64,000 nucleotides of DNA. Source: Sarcophilus harrisii. Lineage: Eukaryota; Chordata; Mammalia; Dasyuromorphia; Dasyuridae. The notes beneath the pieces were generated by a model. That model was not told the origin of the DNA and ran no database searches. It saw only the letters and a list, made by a program, of their open reading frames with translations. Below, piece by piece: positions 24,551 to 36,114 of this stretch (positions within the stretch are counted from its first letter, which is position 1; every line of letters starts with the position of its first letter). Location: the NCBI RefSeq assembly GCF_902635505.1, contig NC_045426.1:360455138-360519137 (forward strand). Reading direction: 5' to 3'. A program made the translations under genes and the position numbers.

Positions 24551-25190
24551 AATAATTTCCTCCAAATCCATGTCTTTTGGTAAGTCAGGCCAGGAGTTAA
24601 GCTTGTTCTCTTGTGATAGTTTTCTTCTCTAAGGACCTCTGAAGCTACAGAACACTCCTTCTGTTACCAATCATCTCTGATTGAGAGATCCATAATTTAA
24701 GGAACTCTTGAACTCACAAGGTTGCCTCAAGGTATGATGTGTCCATCTCAGATTCACTATTCAATTACAAATGCCCAAGAAAGAAACAAAGGGAAAAATA
24801 TAGTCAGAGGTCTAAGTTCAGGGTCAATCATTGTAGTACAAGCCCTGCTTTACCTTCTAGTGGGCACAATCACCATGCTGCCAGGTTGAATTGTAGGAAA
24901 CATCACAATCCCTCCTTTATCCTTTCAACGAAGTCTAAGAGATGACTATTTGACATACTGAAGTCAGAGAATAATTATGGAATATCTCCCTTTAACTGAC
25001 ATAAAACCTTACCTTTTGCCACTGTTGCCAGTGACTGAAGATAAAGATGGCATCCTTTCAGCACTAGACTATTTGTTTCCCCAGAAATGACTGGTGCTCA
25101 ATTGTGGCAATCTATAGGGTATAATCTAGGGGGCCTTCAATTTACTTCTTCATACTAATTAATAACTTATATGACATGATTATCACATTT
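24550..25190. other. No recognised feature
   Basis: Unclassified spacer between the L1 fragment and SINE debris. Confidence 0.4.
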
Positions 25191-25194
25191 TTCA

Positions 25195-25285
25195 ATGACA
25201 TAGGATCATAGGATTAAGATGAAAGGGACCTTAGAAGTCATTTAGTTAAACCCTGTCCAGACCTGCTTACTGGAGGATCTCAATA
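25195..25285 (+). mobile_element. SINE fragment
   Basis: GGATCATAGGATTAAGATGA, then AAGGGACCTTAGAAGTCATT and TAGTTAAACCC match a MIR-core family tail. Confidence 0.55.
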
Positions 25286-25289
25286 TCAG

Positions 25290-25690
25290 TCCAAATTCTG
25301 ATCATGGGTGAAGAGTGAAGGGACAGAACTCTCGAAGATAGTCAAACAAGAGAAGTTCATTTCTTCAAAATCTCTCACCTTATATGTCCTAATACCCTAA
25401 ATTACAGCACGTTGTGCATGCACTAATTATATACTGTGGATGCAGGTCCACATAAACAGTTTGCTAAACAGATGTTTTCTTGCCACTTTAGTATAATTCT
25501 GCTTTAATTACAACACAGGTTGTCAATGCCCCCTGACCCCTCAGGAAGGCCGAGACATCCCAGGGAGGGGGGGGGGCGAGAACAGGGAGCCAAACCAGGC
25601 ACATCAGCAGGGTTCCTTTTACTGGACTAAAGGGTCTTATACCTTTCCCAGGGTTCCCCACTATTAGTGACCTTCTCAAACCCTCTCATT
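25290..25690. mobile_element. Possible LTR-derived fossil, weak
   Basis: Locally GC-richer sequence ending in a block with GACCCCTCAGGAAGGCCGAG and (G)10 at 25567-25576. It resembles LTR sequence in composition only. No terminal repeat or TSD was found. Confidence 0.2.
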
Positions 25691-25950
25691 TTACAATTGC
25701 TCACACCAATTGCTAAGTGGAAGAGACTTGGACTCTTTATTCACTACTCTTTTCACAGTATTCCAGGAAGCCACAAGTTAAAGTTGGAATCAAAATTCAT
25801 TAAGATCTTTCTAAGCTAGGATAGCATGGGACAAGGGAAAGAGTATTAAATATGTAGTCAAGAACACTTGAACTCGAACTCACCTCTGATACTAAGAAAC
25901 TATGTGAGCATGGGCAGGTCACATAACCTCTCTGAGCCTTCATTTCCTTC

Positions 25951-26043
25951 TTACTAATATGAGGAGAATAATACCTGTAATTCTTACCTCATAGGTTTTT
26001 TGTGAAGGTTAAATGAAGGGAAGGGAATAAGCATCTTATTTAT
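25951..26043 (+). repeat. 93-bp inverted repeat, left arm
   Basis: Its reverse complement occurs at 27311-27403 with a single difference (T at 26010; the other arm has the complement of C at 27344). This arm crosses the boundary of the two nested SINEs. Confidence 0.93.
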
Positions 26044-26262
26044 GTATCCAGGCACTGTTCCAAGCACTTTACAAACATCTCATTTGATCTCAATTCCATA
26101 AAGTAAGTGTTATTATCTCTATTCTATAGTTTAAGTAACTGAGGCAAACAGAGGTTAAGTAATTTACTCAGGATTATTCAGTTAGTAAATTTCTGAGGCA
26201 GGATTTGAACTCAAGTCATCTTGACTCCATGCTAGTTATCCATTGCACCACTGCCCTCAAGA
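26022..26262 (-). mobile_element. MIR3-type SINE inserted in the SINE above
   Basis: GGCACTGTTCCAAGCACTTT, then GAGGCAAACAGAGGTTAAGT, GAGGCAGGATTTGAACTCAA and a reverse tRNA-like head ending GCACCACTGCCCTC. Confidence 0.75.
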
Positions 26263-26496
26263 GATACTTTATGTGAAGCACTTTGCAAACCTTAAAACAC
26301 CATATAAAATTCCAACATTTATTATTATTATGGGCCAAATTTTTATTATAACATTATTATTAATGAGCCACATCTTATAAAAATGAAATCTACAATAGAA
26401 ACTAAGACTAAGATTTTGTTGTTATAGGGAACTCTCAAATGAGGAAACTTGATTCTAGAATATCTCCTCTACAATTTAGAGTCTCAGAGGTTTTCT

Positions 26497-26700
26497 AGAA
26501 TAGGGATGTCAAACTCAAATAGAAATTGACCCCTGCCAGCAGCATATTGTCTTGAAAAACAATAAATTAACATTATCTGTGTTGCATCATTTTTTTAAAA
26601 ATTTATTTTGCTAACCATTTCCTAGTTACATCTTAACCTAGTTCAGGCAGGAGTCTGAAGTTTTGCTGGCCAGGATCACAAACATGAAACCTCTGCCCTG
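26497..26700 (+). mobile_element. hAT DNA transposon, non-autonomous
   Basis: Starts TAGGGATGTCAAACTCAAAT and ends CATGAAACCTCTG, diverged inverted ends of the common marsupial hAT also seen at 21485. The inside carries TTGCTAACCATTTCCTAGTT. Confidence 0.65.
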
Positions 26701-26812
26701 GAAGACTGAGAAATTAAGTGACTTGTCCAAGATCACACAATTATAAATATCAAAACAGTCAAACTCAATTCTTCTGACTTTAAGTCTAGGGATCTTTGCA
26801 CTGCAAACACAA
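26701..26812 (-). mobile_element. MIR-core SINE fragment
   Basis: GAAATTAAGTGACTTGTCCA then AGATCACACAATTATAAATA and CTTCTGACTTTAAGTCTAGG in reverse orientation. From 26812 to 27310 nothing is recognised. Confidence 0.65.
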
Positions 26813-27310
26813 AGCAAATAGAGGCGCTACAACCATGTTCTTTCAAGGAATCTAAAGAAATGTCTTATGGTGATAAAATATGGAATCCTTCTCTTGGCAG
26901 AATATGATAGATTAGAGGCTCAGAATGAAACTACACTTTCAGGTATGACCAATATGAATTTGTTGATTCCTTTTCCTTAACTATACCTGCTGTATCCTAG
27001 GCGGGGCTTCTGTTGGGTGTGGGAGGTATGAATAAGTTAGTGATAGTGATGCAAATGAAAAAGGAAGGAAAGGGCATCAAAAAGAATCCATGTTTTTAAA
27101 CAGAAAACAAAAAGAAATTCAGAAGGAATAAAACTGGCAATTTTCAATGATCATATAATTTATTAGCACTATAAACTACCATAAAAATACAAATAGACAC
27201 AAAATAATGCACAAAAACTGCAAAAGGGATTAAAGCTAGGATTGAATTCCTTTTCTACCACCTTTCTTCTGAGCCAGATGAAAACACTGGAAAATAGATT
27301 ATGATTTAAA

Positions 27311-27403
27311 ATAAATAAGATGCTTATTCCCTTCCCTTCATTTGACCTTCACAAAAAACCTATGAGGTAAGAATTACAGGTATTATTCTCCTCATATTAG
27401 TAA
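27311..27403 (-). repeat. 93-bp inverted repeat, right arm
   Basis: Reverse complement of 25951-26043, 92 of 93 bases. The flanks on both sides are not SINE sequence, so this arm looks like the copy and the left arm the source. Confidence 0.93.
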
Positions 27404-27524
27404 TACTATGGAAATTTCCCAGCATTTCACTTTGTAGAAATCAGAAAGAAAAAAGGCCAAATCCTGCTAATTTTTATCATTCACCACCACAGCTAGATCA
27501 TTCTGACATGGATGGTGAACCTTT

Positions 27525-27640
27525 TTGCTCCACTTCCTCCTCATTCTCCTTTTCCTCCCCCTCTTCTTTTCCTCCTTCTACATCTCCTTTTCTTTCCTTT
27601 TTTCCCCCTCCTCTTCTCTTTTCCCCTCAAAACTAATTCT
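27525..27640 (+). repeat. Polypyrimidine tract
   Basis: TTCCTCCTCATTCTCCTTTT followed by about 90 bp of almost only C and T. Confidence 0.85.
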
Positions 27641-27699
27641 CCCTCTCTCACTAAGGTTGGAAGTTCAATAGTCACTTAAGCCTAGTCCAAAACTGATCT

Positions 27700-28524
27700 T
27701 TTTTTTTTTTTTAAATAACTTTTTATTGACAGAACCCATGCCAGGGTAATTTTTTACAACATTATCCCTTGCACTCACTTCTGTTCCGATTTTTCCCCTC
27801 CCTTCCTCCACCCCCTCCCCGAGATGGCAAGCAGTCCTATACATGTTAAATAGGTTACAGTAGATCTTAGATACAATATATGTGTGCAGAGAACCGAACA
27901 GTTCTCTTGTTGCTCAGGGAGAATTGGATTTAGAAAGTATAAATAACCCGGGAAGAACAAAAATGCAAGCAGTTTACATTCATTTCCTAGTGTTCTTTCT
28001 TTGGGTGTAGCTGCTTCTGTCCATCTTTGATCAATTGAAACTGAGCTAGATCTTCTCTTTGTCGAAGAAATTCACTTCCATCAGAATACATCCTCATACA
28101 GTATCGTTGTTGAGGTATATAATGATCTCCTGGTTCTGCTCATTTCACTCAGCATCAGTTCATGTAAGTCTCGCCAATCCTCTCTGTATTCATCCTGCTG
28201 GTTATTTCTTACAGAACAATAATATTCCAAAACATTCATATACCACAATTTACTCAACCATTCTCCAATTGATGGGCATCCATTCATTTTCCAGCTTCTA
28301 GCCACTACAAACTGCCACAAACATTTTGGCACATACAGGTCCCTTTCCCTTCTTTAAGGGATATAAGCCCAGGAGAAACACTGCTGGATCAAAGGGTATA
28401 CACAGTTTAATAACTTTTTGAACATAGTTCCAAATTGCTCTCCAGAGTGGTTGGATGTGTTCACAATTCCACCAACAATGTATCAGTGTCCCTGTTTTCC
28501 CACATCCCCTCCAACATTCCGCGA
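27700..28524 (-). mobile_element. L1, 5'-truncated, intact TSD
   Basis: From the poly(A) side: a 3' UTR with TTTTTATTGACAGAACCCAT, then the ORF2 C-terminus on the reverse strand (KMNGCPSIGEWLSKLWYMN). TSD AAAACTGATCT exact at 27689-27699 and 28525-28535. Insert of 825 bp. Confidence 0.93.
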
Positions 28525-28535
28525 AAAACTGATCT

Positions 28536-30425
28536 CTTTAGATGTTTCCTCCTCCTCTATTTTTGCATTCTAGCCCAGGTTACTCTTCCTTTGGCAATCT
28601 CATATCCCTCCCTGTCAGGAGTTCACCACAATGTTGCACAGACTTAGTGAAGACACCTAATGGACTCTGATGCAACTCAGAACATTCAAGGTCTGACTAT
28701 CCATCCAGCAAGATGGATTATTGGCATCAGCCACCAACAATCAGCAGTGTCTCTTTCTCTTCTCTTTTTCTTCTTCTTCTTCTCTCATTACTTCCCTACA
28801 TGCTCCAGTTTTACATTTTCTGCTTTCAGTTACAAGGAGCAATATCCTATCTCTTTAAAGACTCCCTGTAAATAGAATTATAGATTTAGATATGGTTCTA
28901 CTCCTCTTCATTTCTGATATAGTCCAGATAACCTAAGAAAAATTCTTTTAAAATCAGCAGGACCAGAAAAATCGGAGGCTCCTATACATACATGTTTTAG
29001 CCTAGCAAATTTCTATGATTCCAAGAAAGATATAATGGGGGAGGCAGTCCAGCCCAGGATTACATGCTTTAAGCTTTTCTCTACATGCTGAAATGTATGT
29101 TTTTGGGTAACTTTTTTTAATCCATAATTCCTCCCGTCAGGTTAGAGTTTTACAAGACCACAAGAACAGAATGCACAGACTCTTTATTGACTATTTTTGC
29201 TTGATTGTCTTTCTGTGCTATAATAAAGAGTTTAACCTAGAACTGTGGGTAAGAGAAAATTAAAATGTAAGTATAAAAGGTATAAATAAAATGTACTTTA
29301 AAGCAAAATCAAGAAGTAAAAAATCTACCCCCAAAATATATTGCGAATCCCTAGACTTTGGAGTATAACCTTTTAACATCCATTCTATGCCCTGGATTAA
29401 GATTCAAAATTTTAGTGTATTAATACTTATTCCACAAATGACAGTGGTTACCGTTTCAGAATTTGAGCAGTATTCTGTAAAATCAGAAAAAAAAAAAAAA
29501 AAAAACTTTTCACTCATCTCAAGCATTTAGTAGATTAAAGTATATATTATATATTTTTCAAGCTTAATTGCTGCTCTGAGATAAATGTACTTTATATACC
29601 AAGTTATGAAAATGATGATTGAAATTAACTTAATTAAAATTTTCATGAAGACAGAAGTCAGAAAGAAAAAATCCAAACCAAAATGGGAAGATATATAGGC
29701 AAAAGTGCCAGAAATTGTTTCTATTTCCATGATCCCCTATTATGATAAAGTACTTGGAAATAAAGAACAAATGATACTAAGCATGAAAATTAAAACCAAC
29801 CAAAAACCTAGAACATCTGAATCTAGGCTGTAAACATGGTTCTAAAGTTTGCAAATTCTGTTTAACTCACAAGAGTTATAACTTCTATTAGTCTGGAAAT
29901 GGCATTTTTTAAACCAATACAAGAGTTATGATAATATTTATGACTTCCATGAAATAGAGCAATCTAATTGTGATCCATAATTATTATTTTCATTGACATT
30001 GAAGTTAGAGACTCACAATTGAGTTTATACTGTTGCTAGGCATCTCACAAAAGTGCTTATCCCCTTTAAAGAACCTAAGGAATTTCACCTTGAATAACTT
30101 TTATGCTTAGAGGTCAAATTTTCTAAACTATTCCTACTCGTTAGAAACTCCTGACTCTTTGACAGGTTCTTTTCTACCTTCTCATCTACAGAGCACAGAT
30201 GTTTTTAAAAGTTTTATTCATGGCCCTCCTCTTTCTCTCTCCTTTGATGATCTTCTCTACCTCCATGACTTCAATTGTTGCCTTTGTAGTTGATTCTATG
30301 ATATACAGATTGATTCTCAAGTCTGTATTTCTATCTCAAGCACCTTTCCAGAGCTCCAGTTTGTATAACTCCATTTCTTCCCCCTGCTGAATACCTCCAG
30401 AATCCCAAATTCAACATTTTCAAAA
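28536..30425. other. No recognised gene or repeat; minor simple sequence
   Basis: A (CTT)n run lies near 28764-28785 and an A tract near 29489-29507. Otherwise AT-rich, apparently single-copy sequence. Confidence 0.45.
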
Positions 30426-30477
30426 CTGGAGGAAGGACTATGGTTATAAAGTCACAAGACTTAAATTCGAAGCCCAA

Positions 30478-30846
30478 TGTGGGGAGCTGGCACTAATCTA
30501 CAGGTGATAAGGCCCATACAAATGATAAGGCCACATTCCTAAGACTGCCTTAACCTTGAATAGGTAGATATCTAGGCATCTCCTAATCACATCCTGGAGC
30601 TTCCTCAGACCAAAGACACCTGATCAGCTCATCCTTGGGTGGGAAACCAATCCTTTGTCTAGGACCCCCCCACCCTGTACTAAGCTCACCCAACCCTGCT
30701 TCCTTTCCTATTGCTATATATACCTGTTCTATTGCACTCATTAAAAGGAGGTTTGATCAGATTGTTTTGTCTTGCCTCCTTCTGTGCCTCCCTTCTCTCT
30801 TGCTTTTGTCTCTCTTCTTCCAGGGTCCACACACTCTGCCTCGCGG
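30478..30846 (+). mobile_element. Solo LTR, class II (ERVK-like), fossil
   Basis: It starts TGTGGGGAGCTGG, has TATATATA near 30715 and an ATTAAA polyadenylation-like signal near 30741. The 369-bp unit is flanked by a 6-bp TSD GCCCAA at 30472-30477 and 30847-30852, the TSD size usual for betaretrovirus-like elements. No internal retroviral region remains. It is younger than the SINE it splits. Confidence 0.75.
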
Positions 30847-30921
30847 GCCCAAGACCTTATTAAGTAGCAAGATGCAACTGTGGCAAATCACTTAACTTTT
30901 CTATCCCGTGAGTTTTATTTT

Positions 30922-31112
30922 GTGGGATTTTTTTTTTTTAATCTTTAATTCATTTCCCACATTAAAAAAAATTTTTTTTTTAATTTTGAGTTCCAAATTT
31001 TTTCCTACCTTTCCCTCCCTCCTCTCCCCCTTCATTGATAAAGCAAATAATGGTTATTAGGTTATACATATGCAATCATGCAAAACATATTTCCATATTA
31101 ATCTGCATTTAA
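30922..31112 (-). mobile_element. Old-type L1 3' end
   Basis: In reverse: poly(A)-like T/A runs, TTTTGAGTTCCAAATTTTTT, a C/T-rich block, then CATGCAAAACATATTTCCAT. Typical 3' UTR of an old marsupial L1. Confidence 0.65.
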
Positions 31113-31234
31113 TCTTTTTAGACCTAGGTTTCTTCAAATGTAAAATGGTGGCGTTAAGACTAGATGGCCCCTGAGGTTCCTTTCCAGCTCAAGACTGGTT
31201 CTCTTTATGAATTCATCATGTTCCCCTTCACTCC

Positions 31235-31240
<6 letters not shown>

Positions 31241-31265
<25 letters not shown>
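31241..31265 (+). repeat. (A)25 tract
   Basis: Uninterrupted A run immediately after the SINE. Confidence 0.95.
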
Positions 31266-31284
31266 GCCTAACCCTCCCTATAAT

Positions 31285-32485
31285 TTGTTTGTTAATGGCA
31301 CAATATTGACCTCAAAATTTCATAGTAATCTTCGCCTTTCCCCATTCTTTCATCAGCTTTTATTCAATCTGGCATCAAGTCCAATCAAATCTACATTCAC
31401 AAAATCTCTCATATCTGTCCTTTCTTTTTCCTCACACAGCAACCATTCTAATTCAGACTTTTATTTCCTCTCATCTATGCTATTAGCCATTGGAGTAGCT
31501 TCCTGAGTGATAGATTGAAGCTTCCTCCAATTTATCATTTTTCTAAAGCATCCCTCACACTACCATCCAAACAAATCTCTGCTCAGATACATGTCTCTTT
31601 TATGATCAGAGTCCTGCCCAAGCAACTCTAATCATGTCATTCTTCTATTCAGAAATCTTCAGTTTTTTCTCATTGCCTAAAGAAACAAGTACACAATTCT
31701 GCTATTCAAGGCCCATTGTCAGGCTGGTTGTCACTTGTGATGACCATGCTAGCACCTGGAATACCTTAAAATCAGCCAGAATCAGGATAAGCAAAAGTCC
31801 TTACGTCTTTATTCTTGGTCTTTAGGGGTAGAAGTGAAGGGGAAGGAAGCAGAATCTCCGCAACCTCCTTCTTCCTCATCCACTGCCAAAGTGACTCTAG
31901 CTAGTTTTACTCCACCCCCTAGTCCCTCCTACAATCCTCTGTATACACCAATTATCAAGCCAGCACAGGATAGTAGGAAGGGCCATTTTCCAAGCATATG
32001 CCCATAGAATATTGTCCAATCAGTAGTTAACCTCAAGTGCTCAACTGTCCTAACCTCAGTGCATCGACTCACGAGTTTCAGCCCTCTACAGTCACTTATT
32101 TTTTCCATATTTTCTCATGTAAGTCCTCTTCACAGACTCTTTCTCACATATGTCAACCTAGATGGATTCTTAAATGTTCCTTATCCTTGTTTTGCTCTCT
32201 CCCATCTCTATTTCTGTTCAATCCATGCTCTGTGTTTGGAATGGGTTACTCCATTAACTCTTGCCTGCTGGAATTTTTTCCTTACTTCAACACCCTACTC
32301 AAATACCCTATCTCCATAAATAGCCTTCCCTGAATTCACATCATCCATAAACATCCTCCCTTTCCCCACTCAAATTCCTCCCCTTTGTACTTCTCTTTCT
32401 CTTATATTACAGCTGTTTGTGTAAATGCTTTATTTCCCCTAACAGATTTTAAGTTCCTTGGGATTACAGTCTACCACTTTTTACT
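31285..32485 (+). mobile_element. L2 LINE, 3' half, split by an LTR
   Basis: ATTGAAGCTTCCTCCAATTT, CTATTCAAGGCCCATTGTCA, then after the LTR TTCCTTACTTCAACACCCTA, AATAGCCTTCCCTGAATTCA and TTTTAAGTTCCTTGGGATTA follow the sense L2 order to its 3' end. Confidence 0.7.
31736..32043 (-). mobile_element. Solo LTR-like fossil inside the L2
   Basis: In reverse it carries an AATAAAGACGTAAGG polyadenylation-like segment (31800-31815). It begins TGTGATGACC, ends in CA and interrupts the L2 reading order. No certain TSD. Family uncertain; younger than the L2. Confidence 0.5.
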
Positions 32486-33730
32486 TTCATAATTTTCATA
32501 AATCTATATTTTTGATCTAAATGTATCTAAGCCCATACCCAACACTTGACCCGCACCACCCTCCATCATGCCAGAAAAGAAGGGGTCCAGAACCTCAGCG
32601 TGTGCCTTCTGAAAATTCTTTCAAATCCAAAATAGACTCAAAATCATAATGATAAAGGCTATTTTTTTTCATCTGCAGTTCTAGTGAGTATCCAATCATC
32701 AATAATAAATAGGTATAATCAACAAGCATATGAGGAACAAAAATGAAACTGAATGAAGTTTCCAAAATCAAAGCATTTTTTCAGTCTCAAAATTTAAACA
32801 TAAGTTGTCTGAGGGACTTCATGATTTTGTCACACAAAACCTGCCTCTGGTTTAGATAAATAATTGCTGATTTATAAATGAGCTATATTCCAAAAGTTGC
32901 TCTGTTAATTTAGGGTGGAATTTGGAATTCATTTTTTTCAGAGAAACGATATTACAAAATATAGTCTCTGGATAACCTATAAACACCCAAAATAAAAAGG
33001 AAATTTAATATTGATAATATTGCAGAACCTAACAGCCTTCATAACACCATTTTTCTGAGAAACAGCCCTTAATTTCAACACAAAGTAACAGTGCTGTCCC
33101 TATAATTTTAGTCCAGAAACAACTTCTTTCCCAGTTGAGGAGAAACAAGGATTCTGAAAATCAGGGTTATGGGAGAATAAGACATGAGTTCCATGAGCTC
33201 AAAAAGAAGGCAGGGAGGGGGTGGGGCTGGGAGGCTTGCTGGAAAGAATGTTTCATCAACATATTGGGATATTACTCCTGTAATTACACCTCTTAGTGGA
33301 CTTCAAGCTCTCAGCAGCTTTCACAAAGGAGATGTAGAAGGCCAAAGCTACGCTCTTATGGAAAAAAGGCAAGTAATGGCTTAAACGGTTCAGCAGCAGC
33401 CTTTATTTTGAAGTGTCATTGTAACTTAATGTCATATTACTTGTATAACAAATTCCAGAGATTTCTTTTTTTTTATTTGTTTTTAATGGTATGGCTGAAC
33501 TCAGATTAAACACAATGGGAAAGAGAGGTGCAAGAGATTAGCAGTCAGGTATGATTTGTGCCCTACCAACAATGAAATTTTTTAAGTCTATCATTCTGTA
33601 ACCAATTCTAGTACTAAAGAAAAGATAATGAAACATGCTTACCTCCTCTCTGTTAAGAGGTGAAGGGACTTGAAGGTAAAGAATGTTGCATTCCTCTATT
33701 AGTTGGTTTTGCTTAACTGTTTTTCTTTGG
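32485..33730. other. No recognised feature
   Basis: Apparently single-copy. A G-rich stretch lies at 33208-33234. The 66-codon ORF at 33184 has no recognisable product. Confidence 0.45.
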
Positions 33731-33734
33731 TATA

Positions 33735-33885
33735 TTTAACCCTGTTTGCCTCATTTTCCTCATCTGAAAAATGAACTGGAGAAGGAAATGACAATCTACT
33801 TCAGTATCTTTGCCAAGAAAACCTCAAATGGGATCACGATGAGTTGGACACAACTGAAAAAGGTTCTACAACAACAAAAATGGTT
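33735..33885 (+). mobile_element. MAR1-like SINE
   Basis: GGAGAAGGAAATGACAATCT, then TTGCCAAGAAAACCTCAAAT and GAGTTGGACACAACTGAAAA. Confidence 0.85.
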
Positions 33886-34450
33886 CTATGTCCAGACAAG
33901 GAAGAAGGGATAAGTATATGGAGGAAAAACTATATTGTTTTAAAAAAATCTCATTAAAACTTTTTTTTAAAGACTGGTTAATGAGTTTATGTATTAAGTT
34001 TGAATAAAAGGCTTTCTGATGAAAATCTCCCATCCTTTAACTTTAATAATGGATCAAAATATCAACTGTTAGCCAGGACTAATATAATTTAATATCCTGT
34101 GACTGACTGAAAAACAAAATTCAAAGAAAGTTGCTGGGTCTATCAATCTGACATGATGTAGCCTATAAAAGGTCAAGGCAGGAGCAGAAATCTTACAAAT
34201 TTGGGGATTTTAGTGTTATCTTGATCTATTCCTACCTATTTTTTCTAATCTTTGTGCTTCTCTGGTCTTCATGTCTTCTTTGAAATAACAGGAGAATTTA
34301 CAGGCAGGGGGAAAAAATGAATATAGAGAAATCAAGAAAAAAACACTTCTCTTCATTCTCCTAGAATAATTCAGAGAGCAAAAGAAATCCTAAAATTTAG
34401 TTTCCCAGAGGCTAGAAGGAAGAGAAGGGAGAATTATTTCTCTATAAATT
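33886..34450. other. No recognised feature
   Basis: AT-rich spacer between SINEs. Confidence 0.45.
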
Positions 34451-34454
34451 CTCT

Positions 34455-34695
34455 ATAAATAGACAACTATGTGATTTAGTGGATAGAATATAGGGCCTAA
34501 AGTCAGGAAGTCAGGAAGCTGATTTAAAATCTAGTCTCAGTATTACCTATGTGACTCTGGACAAGTATTAACATTTATTTACTTTGAGAAGGAAATGGCA
34601 AATTACTCTGGAATTTTGCCAAGAAAACCTCATGAACAGTATTGGCATGCTATGGTCCATGGGGTCACAAAAAGTCAGACACAACTGAACAATAA
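34455..34695 (+). mobile_element. MAR1-like SINE
   Basis: Head TGTGATTTAGTGGATAGAAT, then GAGAAGGAAATGGCAAATTA and AGTCAGACACAACTGAACAA. Confidence 0.85.
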
Positions 34696-34814
34696 TAATT
34701 CATATATAATATTCCCAACTAAGGAATACAGAAAAATAATGATTTTAATATACTTGTGAATTGTCATAATAATAAGGAAAATATTTTAAGTGTGTAGAGG
34801 GAATACTTTATACT

Positions 34815-35050
34815 AGAGGCAGCTAGACCTACTGGATTTGAAGTCAGGAAGTACTGAGTTCAAATCCTACTAAGATGCTTATTATGTTTCCCTGGGCAAA
34901 TCACTTAACCATTTGGTACCTTAGTTTCCTCATCTGTAAGATGGGGATAATAAAAAAAAAAAATAGTATTTATTTCCCGGAGTTTTTGTAAGGAACAATA
35001 AGATAATATTTTAAAGTATTTTATAAACCTTAGTGTTATAAAAATGCAAG
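34815..35050 (+). mobile_element. MIR-core SINE
   Basis: GAGGCAGCTAGACCTACTGG, then GGGCAAATCACTTAACCATT, TTCCTCATCTGTAAGATGGG and AGTATTTTATAAACCTTAG. Confidence 0.8.
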
Positions 35051-35786
35051 CTTTTTTGTGTGTATATATATAACTACCAGATCTCAAACTATATTATAAA
35101 ACTACATCACAATTATCAAAATTATATCACAATATGGAAATCTGCAAATATTTTCAGATAGAATTGTGTTAGTTGTTTCTACTGAGCAGTGAATATTCTT
35201 TCTCTTTCTTTTTCAAACTTTTTATCAAGAGACAACTCTCTAGATAAAGGAGGAATGGATATATTTGGAAATGATTATGATGTTAAAAAAAAAAATGTTC
35301 AAGAAAAATGGGATTTTTTAGACTGCAATATATTGGGGAGGAAAAATCTAAAACCAGTGTAAAACTATAATACTATCATGGAGATACCTGTTCCCATCAT
35401 AATCATCAATTAAATTAAATTAAATAAGAAAAAATACATTCAAATTCTAATGATGTCAAACAGAATAATTCACCAGAAAAAAACAGGGAAGAGAAAAAGG
35501 ATTAGTAAGTTCATTACATATGGGCAAGACTGCAGACAATTTTATTATCCTGTAGTCTTTGTGCCTCCTTAGTTGAGTTACAAAATAAGTAATACCTAAA
35601 AAGAGCAGATTCAGTTAAGTGCAATCAAGCAAGTATTTGTCTGAATGTCTATTATGTATTTGTATCATGCTTCACAATAAGGGAAGATATGAAAATATCA
35701 ATGTATGTTCAAAGTTCATTCAATAAATATTTAGTAAGCATATATCATGGGATCTGAACTCTGCTAAGTGATATGAGGAGACATAA

Positions 35787-35787
<1 letters not shown>

Positions 35788-35832
<45 letters not shown>

Positions 35833-35862
35833 ATATATATATACACACCTATATATATATTT
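35788..35862 (+). repeat. Compound (TA)n(TG)n(TA)n microsatellite
   Basis: Alternating purine-pyrimidine sequence: about 14 AT units, about 8 GT units, then AT and AC units. Confidence 0.95.
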
Positions 35863-35960
35863 GACATTCATTCAATAAACATTAAATGTCTTACATATAA
35901 TGCACTGTATTAGATGCTAAAAGAGATAATTTAAAACTAAAAAAGAGAAATGGCACTTGA

Positions 35961-36030
35961 CCTCAGTGTGCTTACTTATAGAAGAAGACTTAACCTCAGT
36001 GTGCTTACTTATAGAAGAAGAAAGACTTAA
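35961..36030 (+). repeat. Recent tandem duplication, 33/37 bp
   Basis: Both copies start CCTCAGTGTGCTTACTTATA and end GACTTAA. The second (35994-36030) has four extra bases (AAAG) and otherwise matches the first (35961-35993). Confidence 0.9.
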
Positions 36031-36114
36031 ATACACAAAAAAAAAAAGAGGATAATTTAAAATAATATGTAATCAAGTCTCAAAATATGTTCATGTATGT
36101 ATATATAGGTGTGT

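Larger units (their letters stand above)
25818..26330 (+). mobile_element. MIR-core SINE split by a second SINE
   Basis: The left part ends GTGAAGGTTAAATGA at about 26015. The tail resumes at about 26263 with GAAGCACTTTGCAAACCTTA and TTATTATTATTA. The inserted SINE occupies the gap. Confidence 0.7.
30428..31210 (+). mobile_element. MIR-core SINE split by an LTR and by an L1 end
   Basis: Pieces in order: 30428-30477 (GACTTAAATTCGAAGCCCAA), 30847 to about 30920 (GTGGCAAATCACTTAACTTT) and about 31113-31210 (GACTAGATGGCCCCTGAGGT). Together they read as one SINE in consensus order. Confidence 0.7.
35050..36110. other. Spacer with simple repeats
   Basis: Contains the AT/GT block at 35788-35862 and a short tandem duplication at 35961-36030. 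No gene recognised. Confidence 0.5.

Noticed and set aside
29100-29240. Possible polyadenylation site or 3' UTR (AATAAA near 29223)
   Set aside because: Single hexamer in AT-rich DNA with no upstream ORF or exon.
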